NCBI RefSeq assembly: GCF_001540865.1
Contig: NC_033639.1
Location: 991,117-1,055,116 of the forward strand
Source of the DNA: Ananas comosus
Taxonomy: Eukaryota; Streptophyta; Magnoliopsida; Poales; Bromeliaceae
DNA length: 64,000 nt
Reading direction: 5' to 3'
The translations under genes were made by a program, and so were the position numbers. Below, one piece after another: positions 24,028-34,674 of the stretch. The notes under the pieces were generated by a model, which was not told the origin of the DNA, searched no databases, and saw only the letters and a program-made list of their open reading frames with translations. Position 1 is the stretch's first letter. Each line of letters starts with the position of its first letter.

Positions 24028-24485
24028 ATGAATTTAATCACCGTTTTTGAAATGTGACAAATTGTTCGCCGCTTTTTTTAAAGCATTACAATTATTTTTA
24101 GTGTAATATTGCTATACATCCTTTGTAGAAAATATATAAAGTTAGGGGATTGACCTCTTTCTAAAATAGTAAATTATTTATCTTTTAAGCCTAATTTTAT
24201 AAATAGAATTTTAGTTTTAGAAAATACTATAATTATAAAAATAGTCCTCTAAAAAATTTATTTATAAAATTAAGTTTATGCGGTGAATGAATCACCGTTT
24301 TTGAGATGCGACAAATTGTTCACTCCCTTTTTTTAAAGCATTATAATTATTTTGAGTGTCATAATGCTATACATCCTTCTTAGAAAATATACAAATTAGG
24401 GGATCCACAATTTTCTAAAAATAGTAAATTATTTATCGTTTAAGTCTGATTTTTTTATAAATAGAATTTTGGAGGACTATTATTA
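24028..24485. other. Gene-free spacer with an internal direct repeat
   Basis: The block 'gtgaatgaatcaccgttttt...gacaaattgttc...gcattacaattattttgagtg...aatgctatacatcc' at about 24030-24130 recurs at about 24280-24380. It is a direct duplication of roughly 100 bp. No gene is supported. Confidence 0.5.
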
Positions 24486-25070
24486 AGGTAAACTTCAAAT
24501 ACCCTTCTTGTGGTTTCACACTTTCTCACTTTAGTACCCTTGGTTTAAAGTGTATCAAGTTAGTCCCTGTGGTTTCGTACTTTCTTATTTTAGTACCATG
24601 TGGTTTAAAGTGTATAAAGTTAGTACCTTGTAGTTTCATTTTTTTTCTTTTTATTATCCGTTTCACTAATTTTTTTTGTTAAATCAGTGACAAAGTTAAA
24701 ATTAAAGGGTACTAAGGTGAATATTTGATAAACCTAGGTAGGGTATCTGAAGTTTTTTTGTATATAATTTAACGAAATATTAACGGAGAAAAAAAATCAG
24801 TGACAAAGTTAAAACTAAAGGGTATCAAAGTAAATATTCGATAAATTTAGATAGGGTATCTGAAGTTTTTTGTATATAATTTAACGAACAAAGGAGCCGA
24901 CGAAAAGAGAAAAATGAAACCACAAGATACTAAATTGATACACTTTAAATCACAGGGTACTAAAGTGAGAAAGTGTGAAATCACATGGTACTAAATTAAT
25001 ACACTTTAAACCACAGTACTAAAATGAAAAGGTGCGAAATCACAGAAGTGATATTTAAAGTTTTTCTTTA
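24486..25070. repeat. Palindromic TTCAAATACC repeat, expanded copy 6
   Basis: About 585 bp. The 'aaatcagtgacaaagttaaa...gggtatctgaagttttttgtatata' block occurs twice, so this copy has a tandem internal duplication like copy 3. Confidence 0.7.
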
Positions 25071-25445
25071 TTTTTATAATTAGAAAGTTTAATAGATCTA
25101 GCAGTCCAAAAACTCAGTATTCAGATCTCTTTCTCGACGAGATTGTGTATGAATTTGTATCGAACAGAGAGATTTTTTATATTTAATTTAAAAGTTCGGA
25201 GGTCATAATAAAACTTGAGCAAATGTTCAGAACTGAAATATTCTACGCACGTAGTTGTAGGGAATATGCATCCCTTGTTAGGGGTATTATTTGTCACCAT
25301 ATGATAACCATATTACTTGATAAAGAGCAATGCTATTATGCGCATTTATAAAATAAGTATAAGATTCACATCCTACTAAAAATTTTGAATTCTTAAATAA
25401 TGATCATAATATATTTTTATTTTTTCATTAATAATAAATAGGTAT

Positions 25446-25801
25446 AAATGTATAAAACTTATCTCAGTTATCATCCATTTATATTTGGCCACCTAACATT
25501 TAAAAACTTTATTTTATTATCTGATCTTTTACTTTATTTGATTTGAGACAATTAGTGAATGTTTTTATTTGAAAATTTTAATATATCGTTTATTTTTACG
25601 AATTTAGTTTCTATAACCTTATGCAATTTACATAACTCTGAATTTAATAAAATATAAGCAATTAGCTTTAACTTTATATCTGAAAAGTTATCAAAACACT
25701 TAAATTAAATAAATTAAAAGATTTAGATGCTAAAATTAAAATTTTAAAGAATTAGACAATCGAATCAAAATGATCTATAATAATGCAAATAAGTTAGTGA
25801 A
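25446..25801. mobile_element. MITE of the ATGCATAGAACTT family
   Basis: It starts AAATGTATAAAACTTATCTC and ends with the family complement 'atcaaaatgatctataataatgcaaataagtt'. It carries the TTTATTTGATTTGAGACA word in the left arm and its complement in the right. Confidence 0.5.
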
Positions 25802-25927
25802 CTTGTTTTCAACAAATGTCAAAGTCAAACTCTTCTTCTACCTTATAAACCGACCGGTTTCATCGGACCGGAATCCGTGGCCGGTTCATCCGGAAACGTA
25901 CAAAACCCGGTCCGGTTCAGTACCCGA

Positions 25928-25930
<3 letters not shown>

Positions 25931-25976
<46 letters not shown>
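25931..25976. repeat. (TA)n microsatellite
   Basis: About 23 TA units, some 40 bases before the probable leader of the trihelix gene. Confidence 0.9.
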
Positions 25977-25979
<3 letters not shown>

Positions 25980-26014
25980 GCAGGGGTATTGTCGTAAATG
26001 AACACAACATTATC

Positions 26015-26352
26015 GTACCCCTCATTCTCTCTCTCTCCTCGTTCTCTTCGAACATCGCCATCTCTCTCTCTCTCTCTCTCTCTTCGACCTACGATTGGAT
26101 CCTCTTCATCATTGATTCCCCCCAAACCCTAAACCCTTTCTCCGTTCCCGATTCGATTGCTCGTGTACGAAACCTACCATTTCGATCTCATCTTCGGTTA
26201 GTCCTACCGCAGATTGGGATCGTGTAGGGTTCAGGAACGAGGTGTTCTTCGGATTTCGAGGGTTTTGGAGGTGCGGGGGCGATGGATTGGTTTCAAACCG
26301 TAATTGGAACCCTAATTTGGAGGAGCTAGAGGAAGATGAAGGCCTAGAATCC
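26015..26352 (+). promoter_or_regulatory. Leader region of the trihelix gene with telo-box and CT tract
   Basis: It holds CT-repeat runs at about 26024-26037 and 26061-26082 and a tandem telo-box AAACCCTAAACCCT at 26124-26137. Telo-boxes recur in plant promoters of genes active in dividing cells. No clear TATA box other than the (TA)n upstream is seen. Confidence 0.5.
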
Positions 26353-27564
26353 ATGGAGAATCCGATGATGGGCGGAGGAGGCGGGGGCGGCGGAGGAGGA
26401 ATCCTCGACTTCGATCCCCACCACCACCACCACCACCACCTCCGCCACCTCGTCTCCCACCTCCCCCCCACCGCCGCCTCCCCCAGCGATGACGACGACC
26501 CCACCGCCTCCGCCGCCGCCGACGATGACGGCCACGGGTACGGCGGCGGCGCCGATGCCGCCCGCGGCGGAGCAAAGAAGGGTGGGTCCTCCTCCTCCGC
26601 GCCGTGGCAGCGCATGAAGTGGACCGACGATATCGTCCGCCTCCTCATCCGCCTCGTCGCCCTCGTCGGCGACGACCCCGCCGCCGCCACCGAGTCCGAT
26701 GGCGGCGGCGGCGCCCCCTGCTCTCGCCGCAGGCCCCACGGCGGCGCCGCCGCCTCCTCCTCCTCCTCGTCCTCCGCCTTACAGAAGAAGGGCAAGTGGA
26801 AGACCATCTCCCGCCTCATGCTCGAGCGCGGCGGGTGCCGTGTTTCCCCCCAGCAGTGCGAGGACAAGTTCAACGACCTCAACAAGCGCTACAAGCGCCT
26901 CAACGACATCCTCGGCCGAGGCACGAGTTGCCGCGTTGTCGAGAACCCTAGCCTCCTTGACTCCCTCACCCATGTCACTGCCAAGGGCAAAGACGACGTC
27001 CGCAAGATCCTCAGCTCCAAGCACCTCTTCTACCGCGAGATGTGCGCCTACCACAATGGCCAGCGCATCCCCTCCTCCGCCTGCCACGCTGCGGACGTCC
27101 TCCATCCCCCCAAGCCCGCCAATGATGATCATGGGCAGGAAAATGATTGCGACGATGATAATAATGGAGATGAGGATGAGGATGAGGATGATGATGATGA
27201 GGAGAATGAGGATGGGGATGATGTATATAGAAAGCGGGGGTTTGAGGGCTTCGATGCTGATGTGGGCGGTATACCCCCATCGGAGCTGAGGGAGTGGTTC
27301 AAGAAGAGAGCTTTGCAGCTTCTTGAGGAGCGGGTGGGGATTGAGGCTGAGGGTTTTGAGATCGAGAAGCGGCGGTTTAAGTGGCAGAGGTTTAAGAGCA
27401 AGAAGGATCGGGAGCTTGAGAGGTTGAGATTGGAAAATGAGAGGATGATGTTGGAGAATGAGAGGATGCTGATGCTGGTGAGGCAGAAGGAGTTTGAGTT
27501 GAATTCGAATCCGGAAGAAGCTTCTGGTGGCGGATATCGGATGGAGGTGGGGAGGGTTCAGTAA
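26353..27564 (+). CDS. Trihelix (SANT-like) transcription factor, single exon (403 aa)
   Basis: A nuclear DNA-binding protein by homology to Arabidopsis At1g21200 and At3g10040 type trihelix factors. The start at 26353 is the first in-frame ATG; upstream in-frame codons exist only from a GTG. Order of parts: Gly run and His run (about 7-29), acidic/Ala/Gly low-complexity linker, trihelix domain from QRMKWT (about 86) to KRYKRLNDIL (about 187) with an Ala/Gly/Ser insertion between helix 1 and the KGKWKT segment, a conserved DDVRKILSSKHLFYREMCAY block, an Asp/Glu-rich stretch (about 258-290), and a C-terminal charged coiled coil (about 311-383). The first half is very GC-rich. The gene has no introns. 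DNA target and function are unknown from sequence. Confidence 0.9.
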   Translation: MENPMMGGGGGGGGGGILDFDPHHHHHHHLRHLVSHLPPTAASPSDDDDPTASAAADDDGHGYGGGADAARGGAKKGGSSSSAPWQRMKWTDDIVRLLIRLVALVGDDPAAATESDGGGGAPCSRRRPHGGAAASSSSSSSALQKKGKWKTISRLMLERGGCRVSPQQCEDKFNDLNKRYKRLNDILGRGTSCRVVENPSLLDSLTHVTAKGKDDVRKILSSKHLFYREMCAYHNGQRIPSSACHAADVLHPPKPANDDHGQENDCDDDNNGDEDEDEDDDDEENEDGDDVYRKRGFEGFDADVGGIPPSELREWFKKRALQLLEERVGIEAEGFEIEKRRFKWQRFKSKKDRELERLRLENERMMLENERMLMLVRQKEFELNSNPEEASGGGYRMEVGRVQ

Positions 27565-28826
27565 GATTTTCTGGTCACTATAACTTTTTGACTTGCCTTA
27601 ATTATTGAGATTGTTGTGCTTGAATAGTTGGGGGAGGAATGGATCTTTAATTACTACATCCGACACTGTTTGTGTTGTCCTGTAAAAAGTTGCTGTCTAG
27701 TTCCCTCAATTATAAAATTTTACTGTTAAATTATTCAAGACGTAGAACCATTCTTGCAATTTTATGTCCTACAATGTGTATATGATGGGAAGCAATGGCC
27801 AGAGTGATGAAATTAACATTTCAGCGGAAATGTCTAAATTTTCACTGATGAAGTCAGTCGTAATTGATTTGATCTTGTCGTAGAACTTCCAAAACAAGTT
27901 TGTTATATTACGCTGCCTATCTTCAACTTGTGAGGGGAGATTGCTACTATCCTGTATGTTTCTTCATATATTTTGTACTTTAGTCTCTTGGTAGCTGCTT
28001 TTAAGAGAATAATCCCTTATAATCGTGTAATTTTGTCTTACTTTGCATTGTGTATTCTAGTTAGTCCTAGGTTGTCTATAATCAATTGATTTTAGTATTT
28101 ATTTGGAACCTCTTCTCAAATACGCAAGTAATCATGAGCTTTACGTTTTGTTCATTTGAAGAGATTCTCCTGTCATGGGATTTCTTGTTATTCTAGTGGA
28201 CCTCTTTTGTGTTGTCGTTCTTTTTGTGATCTTTCATTTGTGATTTTTTTTAACGTAAGATCAGAGGATGTTCTTCTATTCTTATTAATCGTATATTAAG
28301 ATGCAGAATATCGATTATTAGGATATCTGATAATTTGATTGAGGGTCGGCAAGATGTTGCTATTGAATATTGATTATCGATGAAATATTGGTATGAGACT
28401 AGATTCTTGTAGTTATTTAATAGTTCAAGGTCTGTTTGGAGGCTATCTCATTAATGGGTTAGTTTTGATTGTCAATAAATCTGTATTCTTTGAGGCAGAT
28501 AAACTTTTGAGGTTCGTAATACGGTAGTTTGATAATTTGAAAGAACCATATATCATTCTTTTTGTACCCTTGGTAATGCTCTTGCTTTTGTGACATTCAT
28601 CTTATCTGCTTTCGCATCATCTCATTTTTGATGGTTCGCAGTGAATGACAATATCTAGTAATATAAGCTGCTCACCTTATGGTTTCTTTATATGAACCCA
28701 TTTTGGCGGTAATGTATGTATATCTTCGAGTAAACAGTTTTGAGGCTTACCACAATTCTGTTTGGAGTTCGTTAACTTCCTATATGTACTACCTGAACTA
28801 TAGCATAATTGGGTAGCTGAACATTG
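27565..28826. other. 3' flank of the trihelix gene, no further gene
   Basis: Unique-looking AT-moderate sequence without long open frames. The 3' UTR must lie in the first few hundred bases. Beyond that I see nothing that I can name. Confidence 0.4.
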
Positions 28827-29984
28827 AGGCCTTGTTTGGTTTTGTTGCCATTGTCTTTATTTTTTAAATACAAATTCTATATATGTTGGGTGGATGGTGG
28901 AGTGAGTCTGTACATTTAAGAGGTTTGTTTAGCAAAAAAGGGAAAAAAGAAACTCAGTATTAACTTCTTTTACTTTTATGGTTGTTTGAAGATGATGCCT
29001 TTCGGCATCCTACTAGGTTGCATTTAGCCAATGATGACAAGAATAGGGAAGTCCATCTGTTGACACTAGGGCTGTAAACGAGTCGAGCTCGAGCGAGCTG
29101 GAGCCAGCTCGAGCTCGGCTCGAACGTTTTCAAGGCGGCTCGTGTTCGGCTCGAGCTCGTGACGAGCTGGAAAACTCCGGCTCGTGATCGGCTCGCAACT
29201 TAATCGAGCTAGCTCGTGTTCGGCTCGTTAGCGCCGCTGCTGAAATTCGCTGCCGCCGGTGCTGTCGAAGTTCGCTGCTGCTGCCACTGCCGTTGCCGTT
29301 GCCGCTGCCGAAGTTTGCTGCCGCCGACGAAGTTCGCTGATGGGGGTTTGCGAACGGCAAAGAATCCGCTGCCGAGGATGTGCGAACGGCGAAGAGTGCG
29401 CTACCGGCGTGCCGCCATCTGGGGGTGTGCGAACGGCGAAAGTGCACTGCCGGGTGTGTGAAGGGTGAAAAAGTTGGGAAAAAATAACTAGGGTTAGAAA
29501 TATAGACAGTTAAAAATTTATGTAATATTATCCATTAGATTTTAATCTAACGGTTGAAATTATAAATATAAATAGGCCTCTTTTATAGATAAGTTGAATT
29601 TTATTGTTAAATTGGGTACAAATTAAAAAATAATAATATATATTGTATATTTATATGCAAATATATTTATATATTTATATATATGAATATAATATATATA
29701 TAAAATTTATATTAATATAAAATAAATATAATCGAGCTGTTATCGAGCTGAATACGAGCGAGCTAACCCTAGCTCGTGTTCGGCTTGTTTATTAAACGAG
29801 CTGAAAAATTCAGCTCGTGTTCGGCTCTTTACTAAACGAGCGAGTCGATCTCGAGCTCATTTCGAGCCAACACGCAGCTGGCTCGCGAAGCGACTGGATT
29901 GCCACCCCTAGTTGACACTCAACCACATAGATTTTTTTTTTTTTTTAATAAAAACAAAAGTCGACAACAATGCCAAATGAGGCC
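28827..29984. mobile_element. MITE (GGCCTTGTTTGG family) split by a hAT-like insertion
   Basis: Left end GGCCTTGTTTGGTTTTGTTG, right end CGACAACAATGCCAAATGAG then GCC, imperfect inverted repeats like those of the element at 15318-15637. The hAT-like element at 29067-29910 lies inside it. Without the insert the host is about 306 bp, matching the 320-bp relative. Confidence 0.6.
29067..29910. mobile_element. hAT-like non-autonomous element with 8-bp target duplication
   Basis: It starts TAGGGCTGTAAACGAG and ends GATTGCCACCCCTA. GTTGACAC is at 29059-29066 and at 29911-29918 exactly. The ends are full of 'gagctcg' and 'cggctcg' words in both orientations. A GC-rich core at about 29230-29450 has repeated CGCTGCCGCCG/GCGAACGGC words, unlike the AT-rich remainder. 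The open frames in this core have no recognisable protein. The 3' part matches pieces at 5825, 33560 and 35225. Confidence 0.8.
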
Positions 29985-31423
29985 AAAAAGTCTTTCTTAT
30001 TTGTACCTTATGTTTCGTTACATTTTGTTTTCAGGACCTAGCAAGTTCTATTAAAAACTTAATGGTTTCCACTGAATATTCCATCGGGATTCAAAATATT
30101 GCATCGGCAAAGTTACAAGTATTGTCAAACTTTGACCGAGTGTGGAGATGTCAATGGGTATGGATACCTGAACTTTTATCTGAAAACAAATCCAAATGGG
30201 GTGGTTTTAGTCGAATCTAAACAGGGATGGTTTGGTGTTGCAGGAAGAAATTCAAAACTGAACAACTGTGGATATGGTTATGGTTGTGTGTGTGTATATA
30301 TATACACACACACACACACAAAGTCACCCTTCTTAATTTAATAGGCTCTGTATCAAGATTTATACTCCATTTTGAGTAAACAGATTTTGATATAATGGTT
30401 CTATATCAAAATGTTAATTATAATATCGTCTACTTATTGAGGATTCAAATTTTGTTCTGAACTTGAGTATAATTTTGCTTATTGATAGAGTTGTGATTTG
30501 GTTTTGGGTTGACAGTTTTGTTTCAGGTTTGGGTTTTTCAGGAGATATATAGTTATAGTTTGGGGTTTTAAAACTGAACGATTATGGTTTCAATTTTGGT
30601 TGGCTGGTATGGTTTTGGTATGTGTAAATAGTCAACTGACCTCACCAGTTGACCTCCCTAACTGAGTTGTATTTTAATAAGAAATTATAAAAAGTTAGGT
30701 ATTGAAATTGAAATCAAGACTTTCAGAGTTCAGGTATCCATTTCAAATTTTTTAATAGTTCAATTTTTTTTTTTTTCATTTTCTAATAATTCCATTCCTT
30801 CTCAGATCCTCCAAATTTTGGAGCATGTAATTTCTTTCCCTTGCCGACTTAAATGCTGTTGATACAAAAACAGTCTTCTAACATGGTTTCTTGGCCATTT
30901 AAATCTTGTGTGTATGATGAAGATTCCCAGTCTGTAAAATTTTAACAGGGCCACTTCAACAGAATTTGATACGAAGACTGACCAACTATTGATGATGAGG
31001 TGAGTTTTACTTTTTTGTACCAACAATTTTTTTTTTTTTTTGGAGACAAATCAGGGTAGTAACACTAGAGTCAGAGGGTTTACATTGCACCAAAGTAAAT
31101 TTTTGTATTTCAATTTGAAATGAACAAAAGTTAGTGAGTTTTTCTGCAACATAACAGAAACTATAGTTTGGGCTTCCTGTACTTTTCAGTCTGTTCTCTC
31201 ACATTCAATCATCTCATAGTAGTTCTTCTGCTTGCAGCGGCGAAGCAGATATTACTATTCAAGATACAAGAGTTTTTCACTTCAAACATTATTATTCACA
31301 TTCGAAGCATACACAGAACTATCTATGTGTACACGAGTAGCGCCTTTCTTGTTGTTATCCATCACACCATACATAAGCAGTAGCACATTTTGAAGTTTTT
31401 CTCTACAGGTGTTTGATGGGGGT
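29985..31423. other. Gene-free region between the hAT element and the GASA gene
   Basis: About 30140-30650 resembles a worn member of the TAGGGATGTCAATGGGT MITE family ('gagatgtcaatgggtatgg' at the left, 'gttgacctccct' at the right). A self-complementary GT/TA/CA microsatellite sits at about 30287-30320. The end of the region should carry the GASA 3' UTR on the minus strand. No gene is seen. Confidence 0.45.
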
Positions 31424-33481
31424 CTAAGGGCACTTTTTCTTGCTGCTGCGGGTGGTCAAGCTGGCATAGCAGGGGCACTGATCGTAATTCCCCGAAGTGC
31501 CGGGCGGGACGCAGCTGCAGCGCGCACAGCACGTTTTACAGGCTCTCATGCAGTAATTCAGCCTCGATGATAGCTGGCACCGCCCGCTGCATGCTGAATT
31601 GCAGTCTGAAAATGCCATCAGGTAGACATTAAACTCTTCCATGATTCCATCATTATGCTTGCATAGCTTACAGTAGGGAATATACCTTTGACTGATATTA
31701 AAATTGTAGAAAATCGAATATTCAGGTTTGTGTCATTATTATGCTTAGAATGAGAAGGATTAGGTCCTTAATGAAAGGATTAGGTCCTTAATGAGAGTAA
31801 ACTAAAAAATAGTCTTAAATATTGGTAGATAATGCTAGAGAATTTGGCTCTTTTTTCTCCTGGTTCTAATGTTTGTCAGTTATAGTTGCAATTATTCCTA
31901 TTTTATAGAAAATAGAGAGGGTGATATAATTTTTCTCATTGTATTGCTGCAAATGACAATGCAACAAATTTCTCATTGACTCTTAAATAAATGGTGAGTT
32001 TATTTGTTATTGAAGGCATTTTAAAATATTAAGGATGTTAGGCATCTAATCAATTATTAAGGATGCCTCAGCTATGTTTTGCTGCCTTGCATGTCTACAT
32101 TAGAGCCGTCGATGAGCCGAACACGAGCAACCTCGTCAAAACACCGAGCTGAAAAATCTAGCTCGTGTTCGCCTTGTTTATTAACAAGCCGAACACGAAC
32201 TGGCTCACGAACAACAAGTTAGATTCTCAGCTCTACAACTGGGCGAAAAGTTGAAAAAAAAAAAGAAAATTAGAATCATATTCTAATAGTTGAAATTCAC
32301 AAATATTGGTCTCTTTACATTTGGGTTGGCCTAAAATCCAAATAGTAGAATATATATATATATATAATATATTATATATATATATATATATATGTAGAGT
32401 TGAGCTAGAATATCTCCAAAGCACCATGAAGGTGGTCTTTTGAGTTTTTAGCCATTGGTTGGGAGAGATGTGAGGCTGAGATGATAGTAGTAAGGTGGTG
32501 TGTAGGTGAAATAGTGTTTGATCCATAGGCTATTAGTAATCAAGGAGTAGATCCAAGGGTTAGAAACTTAGAAGCACAAGGGGTTTGGTGGTCTAAAGTA
32601 TTCTAGCTCAATTCTATACATATATATATATATATTATATATATATATATATATATAATTGAGCTCCTATGTTTTTAAAAGTACCAAGTTATTGATGCTT
32701 GTAGATTTTTGGCCATTCTGATTAAGAGATGTGAGGTTAGGATGATGTGGGTCTCTCCTAGGGTTGAGTGGGTGGTTGGTTGAATAGTATAATCTAACGC
32801 GTGAAATGATCAAGACGTAGATTCTAACGGTAAAAATTCACAACGCTCCAAGAACTTGGTGTGTTTTACAAGCACCAATAGCCGCAGACTCCATATATAT
32901 ATATATATAATATAATATAATATATATATATATATATTATATATATATATATAGAGTAGGGCTACTATACTTATGAGTATTGGGCCCTTTGTACTCATAA
33001 CTTGTTTCGATGATGGAGCTCCGAATCGACGATCCATCTGTTAAATATGATCAAGAGATTTGAACTTCTAGAAAATCATTCGTAATTTTCGAAATCATAT
33101 AAAGTCCATCAAGCGGGCATAAAATGAACGGTCAAAATCGAACGATGTCTTAAAAATGGATGATCGGATCCTTCAATTTAAGATCAGAAGTTATTGATCT
33201 TTATCTAGTAGTGATAGAATTTTCTATAAAAATTCAACCTATTCGGATTCTTTTGCACCGTTAAACTAGCAAGTATTCCATACCGGCTATTAAAAATTGT
33301 CAATTTTGTGAGCTTTTGATTGTAAGGTAAATGATGTCGAAAAATTATGAAATTTGATTTCTAAATGTTTCAAATGCTCTAGATAACGTTTAACGGTGTG
33401 GATCGTCGATTCGGAAGCTCTATCATCGAAATAACTTATGAGTACGAGAGCGATCGTACTCATGAGAGTAGAGTAGCCGGA

Positions 33482-33545
<64 letters not shown>

Positions 33546-34602
33546 TTTAGCTATATCGAGCCGAACACGAGTGAACTAACCCCATCTCGTGTTCGGCTCG
33601 TTAAGATTTTGAGCTGAAAAATTTAGCTTGTGTTCGGCTTGTTTATTAAACGAGCGATCGATTTTGAGTTCATTTCGAGTGGAAGACGAGTTAGCTCGCA
33701 AACAGCAAGCTGGACTGCCAGCCCTAGTCTGCATGAGTTCTTGTATGTGTGCGCATGTACGATTAGAACATTTGTGTGTTTAATCTTTGATTAGAACATT
33801 AATATTTGAATCTAAAGTACTAAGTAGTCACAGCCGGATGGTTAAGAACCTGATATTCAAGTTGTTAGTGGATTAGTTGGAACACATTAAGTAGCAAATT
33901 GTGGTGTTTAGAATCTGAAAAATAAGCCTTAAGATGCTGAATTAACTAATTAGGATATAAAAAGATGAATTCCAACCCATTGTTGCTAGGAGTGTCCTGG
34001 CCCCTTTGCTTGCCTGAAATGAATCATATGAAATAATCATGAATAAACAAATGTACATTGACATATGAGCGAAGGAAATACAATAAAAAGGTCTGCAATC
34101 TGCAAATAAAATTATGATATTTTCTTATACTAGTAAGGGTTCGCTTGCGATGCACGAGTCTACATGTAAAGATAAGTTTAACCTACGTGAAATAGAAATA
34201 ATTAGAGAACTAGCTAATAATATCCTGAGGTAGAATAGCTGCTAATCCAAATTCCACTAAAACAGTGTTTAGTTATGGACAAAAATTCTAGAATTATTTT
34301 AAGAAGAGTTGAGGATGAGGGAGAGTGGATCAAATCCAACTCGACTTGAATTAGTTGAACAGTTGAAGTAATTTTGGCCAGTAAGCTTATTATCTGTTTT
34401 TTGCATGAGTAAAGTTACTCTCATCTTCCATGAAAGAGTAATCTCCAATATATATAGAAGTTGAAATAGCTATTGAATTATAATTCTCTCACATACTAAC
34501 CAGTTGATGCTCAACTTCTTCATGTGCTTCAACAGCAAGATGGTGGAGAGTAAAAGAGAAAGCTAGGAGAAGAGTAAGTAGAATGAGTTGAGTAGTAGCC
34601 AT
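31424..34602 (-). CDS. GASA/snakin cysteine-rich secreted peptide (95 aa)
   Basis: Exon 1 is 34602-34497 and exon 2 is 31605-31424. The donor used here is GTATGTGAG after 106 coding bases; the nearer GTTAGT four bases upstream would break the frame. The acceptor is TTTTCAG. The 288-nt CDS encodes a signal peptide (about residues 1-25, with an LLTLLLAFSF core), a short linker, and a GASA domain with all 12 cysteines, including CxxCC, RCxCVPPGT and the terminal KCP. GASA proteins are exported to the apoplast, respond to gibberellin and other hormones, and some are antimicrobial. Exon 2 alone defines the family; the exon 1 pairing and splice phase are inferred. The 2.9-kb intron is almost entirely transposon. 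A small linker exon could have been missed. Confidence 0.82.
32390..32900. mobile_element. Two short MITEs within (TA)n tracts
   Basis: The first runs about 32393-32615 ('gttgagctagaatatctcc' to 'agtattctagctcaattc'), the second about 32657-32893. Their ends are inverted complements. Each is bounded by (TA)n on both sides and shares the 'ttggccattctgattaagagatgtgagg' style interior with the MITEs at 46190-47205. Confidence 0.6.
32953..33485. mobile_element. Foldback MITE, third copy of the 551-1095 family
   Basis: Left end AGAGTAGGGCTACTATAC, right end GAGTAGCCGGACTCT. (TA)n precedes and (CT)n/(TA)n follows to about 33541. Confidence 0.7.
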
Positions 34603-34666
34603 GGCAATAGAGAGGAGAAAGAAGTATAGAATGGACTTTTTGTTAGTGGGGAAGTGAATGGTGTGG

Positions 34667-34674
34667 TATTTAAA
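34667..34674 (-). promoter_or_regulatory. TATA-like box of the GASA gene
   Basis: The minus strand reads TTTAAATA 65 bases upstream of the ATG at 34602. The position is normal for a TATA box with a short leader, and the motif is an inference from position. Confidence 0.45.

Larger units (their letters stand above)
32101..33726. mobile_element. hAT-like element in the GASA intron, carrying nested MITEs
   Basis: The left end TAGAGCCGTCGATGAGCCGA and the right end CTGCCAGCCCTA belong to the family of 29067-29910. GTCTACAT at 32093-32100 and GTCTGCAT at 33727-33734 are an 8-bp duplication with one mismatch, so the two halves are one element. Between them lie (TA)n runs, two short MITEs (32390-32900) and a foldback MITE (32953-33485), all inserted later. 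Confidence 0.65.

Noticed and set aside
26109..26885. Long minus-strand open frame (258 codons) opposite the trihelix gene
   Set aside because: It is the complement of GC-rich triplet runs in the trihelix coding sequence; the plus strand has the recognisable domain.
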